DNA of 12,842 nt from an uncultured Bacteroidota bacterium (lineage in GTDB: Bacteria > Bacteroidota > Bacteroidia > Chitinophagales > S012-47): the NCBI GenBank assembly GCA_913062655.1, contig CAJXXO010000043.1:1-12842 (forward strand), written 5' to 3'. Positions 1 through 6,925 of this stretch are shown here, in pieces. Position 1 is the first letter of the stretch, and each line of letters opens with the position of its first letter. Under the pieces are notes generated by a model that had not been told where the DNA came from, searched no databases, and was given only the letters and a program-made list of their open reading frames with translations. The position numbers and the translations under genes are program-made.

Positions 1-443
1 CACTTAGGGGCATAGTGCACTTCCACCTGAAGACTATCATCGGTGAATCCTTTGGCCGTTTTGCAGCGGTAGTTGCCACAGGCTTGCTTTCCTTTTTGGG
101 TTTCCAGCGACCACTCCCGCTCTTCCATCGCCAGGTATTGGGCTACCTGCATGGCATCCATCTCAGTGGTATAGCGTTCCTTATCCAGCTTCATAATGAG
201 CCAGCCCTTTTCTTTGGCCACGATGATGGAGCTTAGCATGGTCTTGCCATAGAAGTAGTTGGCAAAGGCTGTATCACCGGCAATGGTGACGCGCATATTG
301 GGGGCCCTTTTGCCCAGCACCTCTTCTGGCAGAGGTTGCCCGTCCCGTTCAATGGTCACATCATATTCCAGATAGGCCTGATCCATCCGCTGCACCCCGC
401 AGCCGGCCAAAGCAATAAGTAGCAAAAGGAGCCATCTATTCAT
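1..443 (-). CDS. Putative lipoprotein, DUF4412-like (partial, 3' end beyond window)
   Basis: The reading frame opens with ATG at 443-441 and stays open for 147 codons to the left edge, so the C-terminus is missing. The N-terminus MNRWLLLLLIALAGC is a lipoprotein signal: one Arg, a hydrophobic run, then a lipobox (LAGC) with Cys15 as the lipidated residue. The protein is therefore expected to be exported and anchored in a membrane. The mature part begins with a Tyr-x-Glu-Tyr-x-Val strand, has GDTAFANYFYGK around residues 57-68, and has CGNYRCKTAKGF near residue 124-135. That order (an opening beta strand, a methionine-rich middle, then a Gly-x-Tyr-x-Cys-Lys-x-Ala-like motif) resembles the DUF4412/GLPGLI-like exported proteins of Bacteroidota. 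The family match is from memory and modest; the lipoprotein call is strong. It is divergent from hutG. Confidence 0.75.
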   Translation of the reverse strand, partial: MNRWLLLLLIALAGCGVQRMDQAYLEYDVTIERDGQPLPEEVLGKRAPNMRVTIAGDTAFANYFYGKTMLSSIIVAKEKGWLIMKLDKERYTTEMDAMQVAQYLAMEEREWSLETQKGKQACGNYRCKTAKGFTDDSLQVEVHYAPK

Positions 444-455
444 GCGATTAAAATA

Positions 456-476
456 GGGCTTTTCGATGGGCTTTTC
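456..476. repeat. Short direct repeat in divergent intergenic region
   Basis: The 9-bp sequence GGGCTTTTC occurs at 456-464 and again exactly at 468-476, separated by GAT, a 12-bp period. It lies in the 82-bp gap between the lipoprotein gene (start 443, minus) and hutG (start 526, plus), so it could be an operator half-site pair or simple chance. No regulator is identified. Confidence 0.3.
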
Positions 477-503
477 TGCCTTTACCGTATCGAGATGATT
501 TGG

Positions 504-511
504 TAGTTTAG
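504..511 (+). promoter_or_regulatory. Candidate -7 element upstream of hutG
   Basis: TAGTTTAG matches seven of eight positions of the Bacteroidota -7 consensus TAnnTTTG. It lies 14 bp before the hutG ATG, which would leave a very short leader. No convincing TTG element is seen at the expected -33 distance, so this is only a candidate. Confidence 0.25.
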
Positions 512-525
512 AAAAAAGCTTTGAT

Positions 526-1371
526 ATGGACTATGCGGCTATTTTACTGGGCTGTCCCGATGATAGAGGGGTGCGCAATAATCATGGAAGAGGCGGTGCC
601 GTTGACGGACCCGCTGCTTTTCGTAAGCAATTCAAAAAGCTGGCCGGACAGATTTCCCTGCAAGATCACATTCACGATGTCGGCAACAGCGATGTGCACC
701 CGGAAGATGCCCGGGAAAGCCATCAACACGCTATTGAACTGTACAGCGAGCAACGGCACCTGGCGCCTACTTCGCTCTGGATCGGGGGTGGGCACGATTA
801 TGCTTACCCGCAGCTCAAAGCAATTCACAGCGACCTTCTTCCCGGCCAGCAGTTGGGGTGCCTGAATATTGACCCGCATTTTGACATGCGACCACCAGAA
901 CCGGTGATGTTAAGTGGCTCTCCCTTTTATGTAGCCTTGGAAGAGGGCCTTTTGAAAGGCGAGAATATGATCAGCTTTGGTGTGCAACGCCATGCCAATG
1001 CCTCTTTTCTGTGGGCGTATGCCGAGGAGAAAGAGGTCAAGATCTGCCGGCAGGAGGACCTGCGATTAGGGCATGCCATCAAGAGCTTCAAACAACAATT
1101 GAAAAATGTACGGGAAAGAGTAGACGCCATAGTGCTCAGCCTCGACCTGGACGCCATACAGGCGGCCTTTGCCCCGGGTGTGTCCGCTCCGGCCATGGAG
1201 GGTTTTACCCCGTCTGAGATATTGGAAATGATGCTAATCGCTGCACGCGATGAAAAGGTGGTGTCATTGGGCATCTTCGAATTAAATCCGGAGTATGACA
1301 TAGACGAGCGAACCGCCCGGCTGGCGGCTACCTGTGCCTATCATTTTATGGACGAACGGCTGCGAAAATAG
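526..1371 (+). CDS. hutG: Formimidoylglutamase (HutG-like, ureohydrolase/arginase family)
   Basis: This 281-residue protein would hydrolyse N-formimidoyl-L-glutamate to glutamate and formamide in histidine degradation, in the cytoplasm with a two-manganese centre. All six metal ligands of the ureohydrolase family are visible: His90 in GGGHD, Asp116/His118/Asp120 in DPHFD, and Asp207/Asp209 in SLDLDA. The N-terminal GRGGAVDGPAAFR (21-33), the APGVSAPA stretch (216-223) and the late FELNPEYDIDERTARLAA (251-268) are typical of HutG rather than arginase or agmatinase. Length is normal for the compact (about 280-320 aa) bacterial form. The ATG at 526 is chosen because the protein begins directly with the conserved LLGCPDDRGVRNN strand; no clear ribosome site precedes it, as is common in Bacteroidota. 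Unusual: Pro117 replaces the common Ala between the first two ligands. No other hut gene is in view, so a related ureohydrolase activity cannot be excluded. Confidence 0.88.
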   Translation: MDYAAILLGCPDDRGVRNNHGRGGAVDGPAAFRKQFKKLAGQISLQDHIHDVGNSDVHPEDARESHQHAIELYSEQRHLAPTSLWIGGGHDYAYPQLKAIHSDLLPGQQLGCLNIDPHFDMRPPEPVMLSGSPFYVALEEGLLKGENMISFGVQRHANASFLWAYAEEKEVKICRQEDLRLGHAIKSFKQQLKNVRERVDAIVLSLDLDAIQAAFAPGVSAPAMEGFTPSEILEMMLIAARDEKVVSLGIFELNPEYDIDERTARLAATCAYHFMDERLRK

Positions 1372-1373
1372 TC

Positions 1374-2240
1374 TCACGCCAGGGTGTGGATCACATCCCG
1401 CAAGGCCCGGCTTTGCCTGCGGGACACCGGGACCGGCTCCATAGCGGCATGTAGCTGTAGTTGATAACCTTGCGCATTCCCATCCACTGCCTGCACCTGG
1501 TCCATATTGACAATGTAGGAACGATGCGTACGCAGGAAGTGCCCTTTATCCTGCAGGTATTGCTCCAATTGACTAAGACTCCCACGAATTACCTTTCGCT
1601 CCGGTTCACCGTTTTTCTTCAACCACACTTCCACATAGTTTTCAGCCGATACCAATGCCAGTAAATCCTGACTGCGGCATTGAATGCGGTCTTGCTGATT
1701 TTCGCCCTCCAGCACCAGCTCTACTTCAGCGGGCGTATGGCTCTCCGCCAGTTCGGCATTCATCGATTTTGCTTCTCGCACCGCTTTTTTCAGCTTTCTT
1801 AAATAGGCGGTCATAATTAACGCAGCAGAAGGGAAAATACCCACCATAGAGGTGACGATCACAAACATGATGAAATTGGGAAAACTGATGGAAGAATACC
1901 CCATGGCTGTAGTGTAGATCATATTGCCGATAGCAATACAAATGAGGTTGGCGGCAAAATAGAGAATCTCCTTGCCCACTGTCCAACGTGCCTCCACGAA
2001 CAAACCCGGCCATACCCGGGGTAATGCCACATCCAGCAAGATGACCACTACAAAGGTGACCAGCCCATACCCGGCTACATGAAGCGCCCGGTTGTCTGTG
2101 ATCTGATCAATATTGAAGGGCTGAAACAGGTACAAGAAGAGAAATACGAACAAACCGATACCGGCACCGGTACGCACCTTGTTCCAGGAAGGGGGATCAA
2201 GGGGATAAGGCTGTCGCAAAAGGTTTACCAACCGCTTCAT
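1374..2240 (-). CDS. Membrane-bound LytTR-family transcription regulator
   Basis: This 288-residue protein has four predicted membrane helices (about 24-40, 53-71, 90-110 and 121-144), a short charged linker (146-166), and a C-terminal LytTR DNA-binding domain (about 183-288). The LytTR signs are SAENYVEVW (198-206), FLRTHRSYIVNMDQVQ (235-250) and PVSRRQSRALRD (271-282). There is no receiver domain, so it is not a classical response regulator; the membrane part probably receives the signal or tethers the protein. Its ATG overlaps the stop of the upstream DUF6090-like gene in an ATGA, which points to translational coupling. It is the last gene of the minus-strand run, and its TGA lies 2 bp from the stop of the convergent hutG. 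What it regulates is unknown; its own operon is the natural first guess. Confidence 0.9.
   Translation of the reverse strand: MKRLVNLLRQPYPLDPPSWNKVRTGAGIGLFVFLFLYLFQPFNIDQITDNRALHVAGYGLVTFVVVILLDVALPRVWPGLFVEARWTVGKEILYFAANLICIAIGNMIYTTAMGYSSISFPNFIMFVIVTSMVGIFPSAALIMTAYLRKLKKAVREAKSMNAELAESHTPAEVELVLEGENQQDRIQCRSQDLLALVSAENYVEVWLKKNGEPERKVIRGSLSQLEQYLQDKGHFLRTHRSYIVNMDQVQAVDGNAQGYQLQLHAAMEPVPVSRRQSRALRDVIHTLA
1397..1423. other. Stem-loop at the hutG/LytTR convergent end
   Basis: CCCGCAAGGC (1397-1406) pairs with GCCTGCGGG (1415-1423): nine base pairs with one bulged A and an 8-nt loop. It starts 25 bp past the hutG stop but is inside the end of the LytTR coding sequence. The plus-strand side has no T run after it, so it is not a textbook intrinsic terminator. 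It could still slow polymerase or protect the hutG transcript end. Confidence 0.35.
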
Positions 2241-2929
2241 GAGGATAGGGTATTGCGGATATGTCCGGCCAATTTACGATTCTGGCTCAATATCGCCTCC
2301 ATGGCTTGTGCCATCGCTCGCTGGCTCTCCCAGGTTGAAAAGAGTAGTGCTTGCAAAGGCTCATCCTCGCGTAGTTCGGCCCAGAAGGTGGGTTTCACCT
2401 GCCAATTGTTGTGGGTCAATGAAGCACTTCGGGCGAAGGACAATTGACGCAAGGACACCAATCGCTGGCTGCTCCATTCCTTATCCCAGGCAGTCCAACT
2501 ACGGTATATGTGCGCGATACGATTGTAATAACTATGTAGCTGCCGTTCGAGGTCGTCATCGTGCAGCAGGGTTAACTTACCACTGCTTATAAAGAGGGAA
2601 AAAGAAGCATTATTAAGCGGTACATCGATATAGCTCAGCAAGGGCTGTAGCTTTTGGCCCACCGAATCGACTGCCATTGGTGTTGCCCTGTCCAACTGCT
2701 GCAACAGGAGGTCCGCGCTCGCTGCTGCACTGCGGGCTTCTGCAGCACAGGCTTGCAATAAGGACGTGTCCCGATCCAGGTCTTGTGCCAAAGAGACAAG
2801 CAGTGCTCTTTTCTCTTGCTGCAACTGCCAGCTCTCCTTCCAGTTGTCAATCTGAAAACCGATGAAAAGGCCAATCGCAATGATCACGATTTCACCTATT
2901 GCATACCGCAGCTTCCTGTGCCATTTCAT
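2237..2929 (-). CDS. DUF6090-like small membrane protein
   Basis: This 230-residue protein starts MKWHRKLRYAIGEIVIIAIG and continues with one N-terminal membrane helix (about 9-25) followed at once by FQIDNWKE. The pattern 'YAIGEI..-hydrophobic-QI(D/N)NW(K/N)E' is the signature I associate with the DUF6090 family of Bacteroidota. The remaining 200 residues are mostly helical and charged, with heptad-like stretches (for example LQQEKRALLVSLAQDLDRD, about 36-54), so it is expected to be anchored in the inner membrane with a large soluble coiled part. Function is unknown for the family. It starts 5 bp after the stop of the giant T9SS protein and overlaps the LytTR gene by 4 bp, so all three are almost certainly co-transcribed. 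The ATG at 2929 fits the family N-terminus exactly. Confidence 0.8.
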   Translation of the reverse strand: MKWHRKLRYAIGEIVIIAIGLFIGFQIDNWKESWQLQQEKRALLVSLAQDLDRDTSLLQACAAEARSAAASADLLLQQLDRATPMAVDSVGQKLQPLLSYIDVPLNNASFSLFISSGKLTLLHDDDLERQLHSYYNRIAHIYRSWTAWDKEWSSQRLVSLRQLSFARSASLTHNNWQVKPTFWAELREDEPLQALLFSTWESQRAMAQAMEAILSQNRKLAGHIRNTLSS

Positions 2930-2934
2930 GCGGA

Positions 2935-5900
2935 TCAGCGTTGAATGATTAGGGGTTGACCCACTACCTGATCATCAAATCGGAGTCGTAACCAATACCA
3001 GCCCGAAGGCCATTCTTGTGTGCCGATTACAGTAGTGGCCGACACACGCCATTCCCCCATCCGCTGCCCTTGTGCGTTGTATACTTCAGCCCAGGCAGTG
3101 GTGGCCAGCGGCCAGTACAAGGTGACATGCTGCTGTGCAGGGTTAGGAAATAGCTTTGCGCCCACATGTGACAGGGAGGGTACGCCATCCGGTATACAAT
3201 CCACCTGCAATACCATTCGCATGGTATCTGTACCACAAAGATTGCGGGCCACATGCCAGATATTGTATTGGTTATTAGCCGGGAAGGTGTGCGTGGCATC
3301 TGGGGTAGTTGCCGAGTTGCCATCCCCAAAATTCCATTCATACAAGAGGTTACTGCCGGTACTTTGCGTAAAAAATGCAAAGGTTGGGCAGTCTACTGTG
3401 TCCATGGTAAAGGCGGCCTCCGGTGAAAGCTCCAGGGCCAACTGGACCGTGTCCGTATCCACACAGCCATTATTGTTGCTAACGGTCACCGCATACAAAC
3501 CGGCCTGTTTCACCCATAGGGTAGAGGCATTGCTGCCCGTTGACCACTGATAGGTATCACCCACTCCGGCATCCAATAAAACGCTATCACATATGGTGCG
3601 GTCTGGGCCAAGGTCAGGAGCCGGCCCCACTAATATGGTTACATCCACGGTATCCTGTGCTGTACAGCCATTACTATCCGTCACCACCGCACTGTAGGTA
3701 CCGGTACTGGTCACGGTTAGTGGATTTTGCGAAGCACCGGTTGACCATTGATAGACCCCAGCTACATTGCCGGTCAGTTGCGTCTGGTTGCAGGCCGTTA
3801 CATCAGGACCAAGCTGTAAGACAGGCTCCGGGTACAAGGTAACCGTTTGGGTGTCGATCACCGCGCACTTTACGGAGGTAACGGTGACAATGTAGGTGCC
3901 CGATTGGGTAACTGCCAGTGACGGACCAGTGGACCCGGTATTCCAATTGTATTGTTGCGATCCCGGACCTGCTGTAATGACAATTCGGTCTCCACAGAGG
4001 GCGGTGTCTGCTCCCAAGGTAACGGTAGGCAGACTGTCAATGATAATATGGGCTGAATCGATACTTACACACCCTTGGTCGACTACGGTGACGCTGTAGG
4101 CTCCCGATTGCGTAGCCATAATAGATTGTAAAGTATCTCCCGTGTTCCAAGTGTAACTACCTGCCAGGTCAGCGGTTAGGGACAGTGGGCCGCAGTGGGT
4201 GGTATCCGGACCAATAGACACATCGGGTGCGGGGGAAACCTGTAAGGTGATAGTATCGGCATCAGAACAAGTACCGGCTGTGACGGTGACACTGTAGGTA
4301 CCACTTTGGGACACCGTGATGGCTGGTAAAGTGGCGCCTGTGCTCCACTGGTAATCGCCTTGCTGCCGGGGATCGAGCAGAAACTCTCCGCACACACTAG
4401 TATCCGCACCGAGATCCACCACCGGCTGTGGCACTATTGTCACTTCGATAGTATCTCTGCTGAAGCAGCCATTTTCCTCTACTTCCACGGTGTAAACCCC
4501 TGAACTGGTTACGCTGATGGACCGTGATCGATCTCCTGTGCTCCAAAAATAGTCAGCATTAGCGGCTGGTGCAGTGAGGGTAACCGGTACACATGAAGTG
4601 GTATCTGGGCCCAAATCTGCATCCGGTCGACCAAAAATGGTAACCGTAACAGAATCGCTGGCCTGACAACCAAAGCTATTGGCCACGGTCACATAATATA
4701 CCCCCGACTGGAAAACGGTAAGGTCTTCGGTGGTATCTCCCGTACTCCATAGGAAAGTCTGGGCGGTAGTAATCGGCTGTAGGGTAACACTATCACAATC
4801 GCTCTGATTGAATGGCAAAACCACATCGGTAGGGGGGAAGATGGTGGCCTCCGCAGTATCAAAATCGGTACAGCCATTTCGCTCTGCCTCCACGATGTAG
4901 AAACCGGAATTGAATACGGTTATGGTAGTATCACTTGAGCCATTACTCCAAAAAATATTCACCCCAGTGGGATCATCTACAATGGCCGTAAACTGCACAC
5001 TATCACACCCCGACTGGTCCAACCCTGCCTGAACTTGTGGCGTAGTGTCGATCGTCACCAATACCGTATCGGTTTGAAAACAACCCACTCGCTCTACGTC
5101 CACCCAGTATTTGCCCGATTGGTTCACCGTCAGGGTAGCGGAGGTATCGCCTGTACTCCAGCTATAGTGGGCATTATTCACATTGCCGGGATCCAGCAGC
5201 AATGAATCGCAGCCACTATCGATATTGGGTAAAAATATACTGAAGGGACTACCAATATTCACGGTCACAGTGTCGGCTGCAGAACACCCATTATCTGTAA
5301 CCGTCACACTATAGGTCCCGGATTGAGACACATTCAGGGTGCGGCTTTGCGAACCCGTATTCCATGCATAGTCAGCCCCGAAGTTTTCGGCATCCAGCCG
5401 GTAAAAAGAGCATACCGTGGTGTCCGGGCCTAAATCAACTTGCGGCACCGGCAGGAAAAATACCTCCGTTGGTAAATTAGCGGTATCGCTGCAAAACCCA
5501 ATCACCGACTCTACATTGTAAAGGCCAGGTGTGTCAACCGCCAACACCGAATCGGTAGCTCCATCAATCGGGACCCCATTCTTGTACCACTGCAATGTAC
5601 CTAGCGCTCCCTGTGCCGTTAGCGTTACGGTATCGCCCGGACAGACTCCGGCCGCATTAGCCGGACTGATATTTACCACGGGGGGACCATTGGGCGCTCC
5701 GGGTGTAATACACAACCAATCAAAATCCTGATTATTGAAGTCTGAATCCTGCCCGTCAGGGAAGCGGGAAAGGCCAAAATTGGCCGTACTGCTGTTGTCG
5801 ATCAGATTGGTACCGGAAATCTCACGGTATGGATTAGCTGTATTTCCCTCATAGGATACGGCATCGATTACAGTAGTTCCATTGAACTTGAGTCCGATGG

Positions 5901-6879
5901 CATCGGGTGCACCGTTTTGGATAAGGTTGATCGATGGGCTGACATCCAAGTCGCAATGGGGTGTTCTGCTGCTGTTCGCACAAATAACGTAATAGTCGCC
6001 TGGTTGCAATGAATCGCTTGGCAGGTTGATGGTCTGGTAGACAATGGCTCCACCGCCAGAGCCATTCACCAATTCGATAGCATAGAGCGACAAATCGATC
6101 GCCACATTATCATTGTTGCGCAGCTCAATAAATTCACTGCTGTCCGTGCCCGGCATATCATAGTCTACCTCATTAATCACCAAATCATTAGGGGTAGGTG
6201 GCAAGGTGTACGTAATCTCCAGCTCGGGTCGGTTATTAGCCGTGGGGTGATCTTTAGTGTCGAATCGCTTGGCCGTACTACCCGTACTTTCATTGCCAAT
6301 CAATACCCAACCGTAGTTCTGGTTGGGGTTGTCCAGCATATCCTGTACATCCGTTACCAGTTGACCACTACTCCAGGTGTAGGTACCAATGCCCCCCACC
6401 GATTGACTGGCACTGGCGGTGGACGTAAAATCGCCCCCTGCGGTATTCCACTGGCTGCTGCTAAAAAAATTGTGTATCCAGGTCGCATCATTGAGCGTAG
6501 ATTGCGTTCCGCCCCCTTCTTGTCCGCTGGCATTGGAGCTTCCCTCGCCCCAATCGGTAGTGAGACGATGGAGGTCTACCGTTTCCGATCCAGCCTGGGT
6601 CCGCGACATATTCAGGGTAAGTGTCACCTGCGTGATGGTTGCATTGGAGGGTATATTCCCGGCAATGTCAAACTGGATGACCGCCCTACGGATTTTTTCA
6701 TTGCTCCCGGCAGCCGTACGGCCGGCAAACATATATTGCCCCAGCCCATTGCTGGTGTTCCCCGTGGTATCCTCGTAGAGGGTATTATCCTTTTCCGGGC
6801 GTAGCTGAACCGTGGTTTGGCCCCATGCTGTTGCGCTTACAATGAGCAGCAAAAGGGTGGTCATTGTCCATAGTCGCAT
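2935..6879 (-). CDS. Giant T9SS-secreted surface protein: DNRLRE-like, lamin-tail-like, ten Ig-like repeats, PKD, sorting tail
   Basis: The start chosen is ATG at 6879, giving 1314 residues beginning MRLWTMTTLLLLIVSATAWG, a clear Sec signal peptide. The open frame continues upstream to 7020, but that extension overlaps the kinase gene and would bury the signal, so it is rejected. Domain order, numbered from this start: DNRLRE/CBM96-like beta domain (about 21-226; AVIQFDI, TTDWGEG, YGWVLIGNES); lamin-tail-like domain (231-393; VINEVDYDMPGTDSSEFIEL, GDYYVIC); one diverged Ig-like domain (399-477); ten tandem Ig-like repeats (478-1151); a PKD domain (1152-1228; YEWNFGDGN); and a T9SS type A sorting domain (1239-1314; KLFPNPAQQHVTLYW, GWYWLRLRF). 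It should cross the outer membrane through the type IX system and end on the surface or in the medium, probably as an adhesin or matrix protein. It sits 46 bp after the kinase gene and 5 bp before the DUF6090-like gene. The exact ligand is unknown. Confidence 0.88.
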   Translation of the reverse strand: MRLWTMTTLLLLIVSATAWGQTTVQLRPEKDNTLYEDTTGNTSNGLGQYMFAGRTAAGSNEKIRRAVIQFDIAGNIPSNATITQVTLTLNMSRTQAGSETVDLHRLTTDWGEGSSNASGQEGGGTQSTLNDATWIHNFFSSSQWNTAGGDFTSTASASQSVGGIGTYTWSSGQLVTDVQDMLDNPNQNYGWVLIGNESTGSTAKRFDTKDHPTANNRPELEITYTLPPTPNDLVINEVDYDMPGTDSSEFIELRNNDNVAIDLSLYAIELVNGSGGGAIVYQTINLPSDSLQPGDYYVICANSSRTPHCDLDVSPSINLIQNGAPDAIGLKFNGTTVIDAVSYEGNTANPYREISGTNLIDNSSTANFGLSRFPDGQDSDFNNQDFDWLCITPGAPNGPPVVNISPANAAGVCPGDTVTLTAQGALGTLQWYKNGVPIDGATDSVLAVDTPGLYNVESVIGFCSDTANLPTEVFFLPVPQVDLGPDTTVCSFYRLDAENFGADYAWNTGSQSRTLNVSQSGTYSVTVTDNGCSAADTVTVNIGSPFSIFLPNIDSGCDSLLLDPGNVNNAHYSWSTGDTSATLTVNQSGKYWVDVERVGCFQTDTVLVTIDTTPQVQAGLDQSGCDSVQFTAIVDDPTGVNIFWSNGSSDTTITVFNSGFYIVEAERNGCTDFDTAEATIFPPTDVVLPFNQSDCDSVTLQPITTAQTFLWSTGDTTEDLTVFQSGVYYVTVANSFGCQASDSVTVTIFGRPDADLGPDTTSCVPVTLTAPAANADYFWSTGDRSRSISVTSSGVYTVEVEENGCFSRDTIEVTIVPQPVVDLGADTSVCGEFLLDPRQQGDYQWSTGATLPAITVSQSGTYSVTVTAGTCSDADTITLQVSPAPDVSIGPDTTHCGPLSLTADLAGSYTWNTGDTLQSIMATQSGAYSVTVVDQGCVSIDSAHIIIDSLPTVTLGADTALCGDRIVITAGPGSQQYNWNTGSTGPSLAVTQSGTYIVTVTSVKCAVIDTQTVTLYPEPVLQLGPDVTACNQTQLTGNVAGVYQWSTGASQNPLTVTSTGTYSAVVTDSNGCTAQDTVDVTILVGPAPDLGPDRTICDSVLLDAGVGDTYQWSTGSNASTLWVKQAGLYAVTVSNNNGCVDTDTVQLALELSPEAAFTMDTVDCPTFAFFTQSTGSNLLYEWNFGDGNSATTPDATHTFPANNQYNIWHVARNLCGTDTMRMVLQVDCIPDGVPSLSHVGAKLFPNPAQQHVTLYWPLATTAWAEVYNAQGQRMGEWRVSATTVIGTQEWPSGWYWLRLRFDDQVVGQPLIIQR
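2938..3165 (-). other. T9SS type A C-terminal sorting domain (coding segment)
   Basis: The last 76 residues of the giant protein carry the Por-secretion-tail pattern: KLFPNP near the start, a 'VYNAQGQRMGEW' strand with the characteristic Asn/Asp-x-x-Gly turn, then PSGWYWLRLRF and a final hydrophobic-basic PLIIQR. In the type IX system this domain directs passage through the outer-membrane translocon and is then removed, with or without attachment to lipopolysaccharide. Confidence 0.88.
3427..5448 (-). repeat. Ten tandem 66-70 residue Ig-like repeats within the T9SS protein
   Basis: The repeats begin at residues 478, 545, 613, 683, 751, 818, 884, 950, 1018 and 1085 of the 1314-residue protein, with lengths 67, 68, 70, 68, 67, 66, 66, 68, 67 and 67. 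The consensus is P-x-V-x-LGPDT-T-x-C, then a core Tyr/Phe-x-Trp-(S/N)-T-G, then SGTY-x-V-T-V, then (N)GC-x-x-x-DT-V-x-V-T-I. Each repeat has exactly two Cys, 41-45 residues apart, at the ends of the module. This is the repeat type common in gliding- and adhesion-linked Bacteroidota surface proteins. Sequence between the anchor motifs is well diverged, so the array is old and not a recent duplication. Confidence 0.9.
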
Positions 6880-6925
6880 AGGTTGAGATTTACAGTAGTG
6901 TCTGGTAGCGAATTTACGATTACTA
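6880..6925 (-). other. Short gap between kinase and T9SS protein genes
   Basis: These 46 bp hold no stem-loop or T run that I can see, so transcription probably reads through from the kinase gene into the surface-protein gene. No convincing separate promoter is visible either. Confidence 0.5.

Noticed and set aside
15..236. Plus-strand open frame at the left edge
   Set aside because: It is antisense to the lipoprotein frame, which has a proper lipobox and continuous coding to the edge.
1397..1423. Intrinsic terminator for hutG
   Set aside because: The stem is good but is not followed by a T run on the plus strand, so it is listed only as a stem-loop.
3427..5448. Possible CRISPR or DNA-level tandem repeat array
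   Set aside because: The periodicity is at protein level (66-70 residues) with diverged DNA; there are no identical short repeats with unique spacers and the frame is open throughout.
3020..6804. Long open frames on the plus strand opposite the T9SS protein gene
   Set aside because: They are antisense to strongly supported repeat and domain coding sequence and their translations show no domain, signal or composition typical of real proteins.
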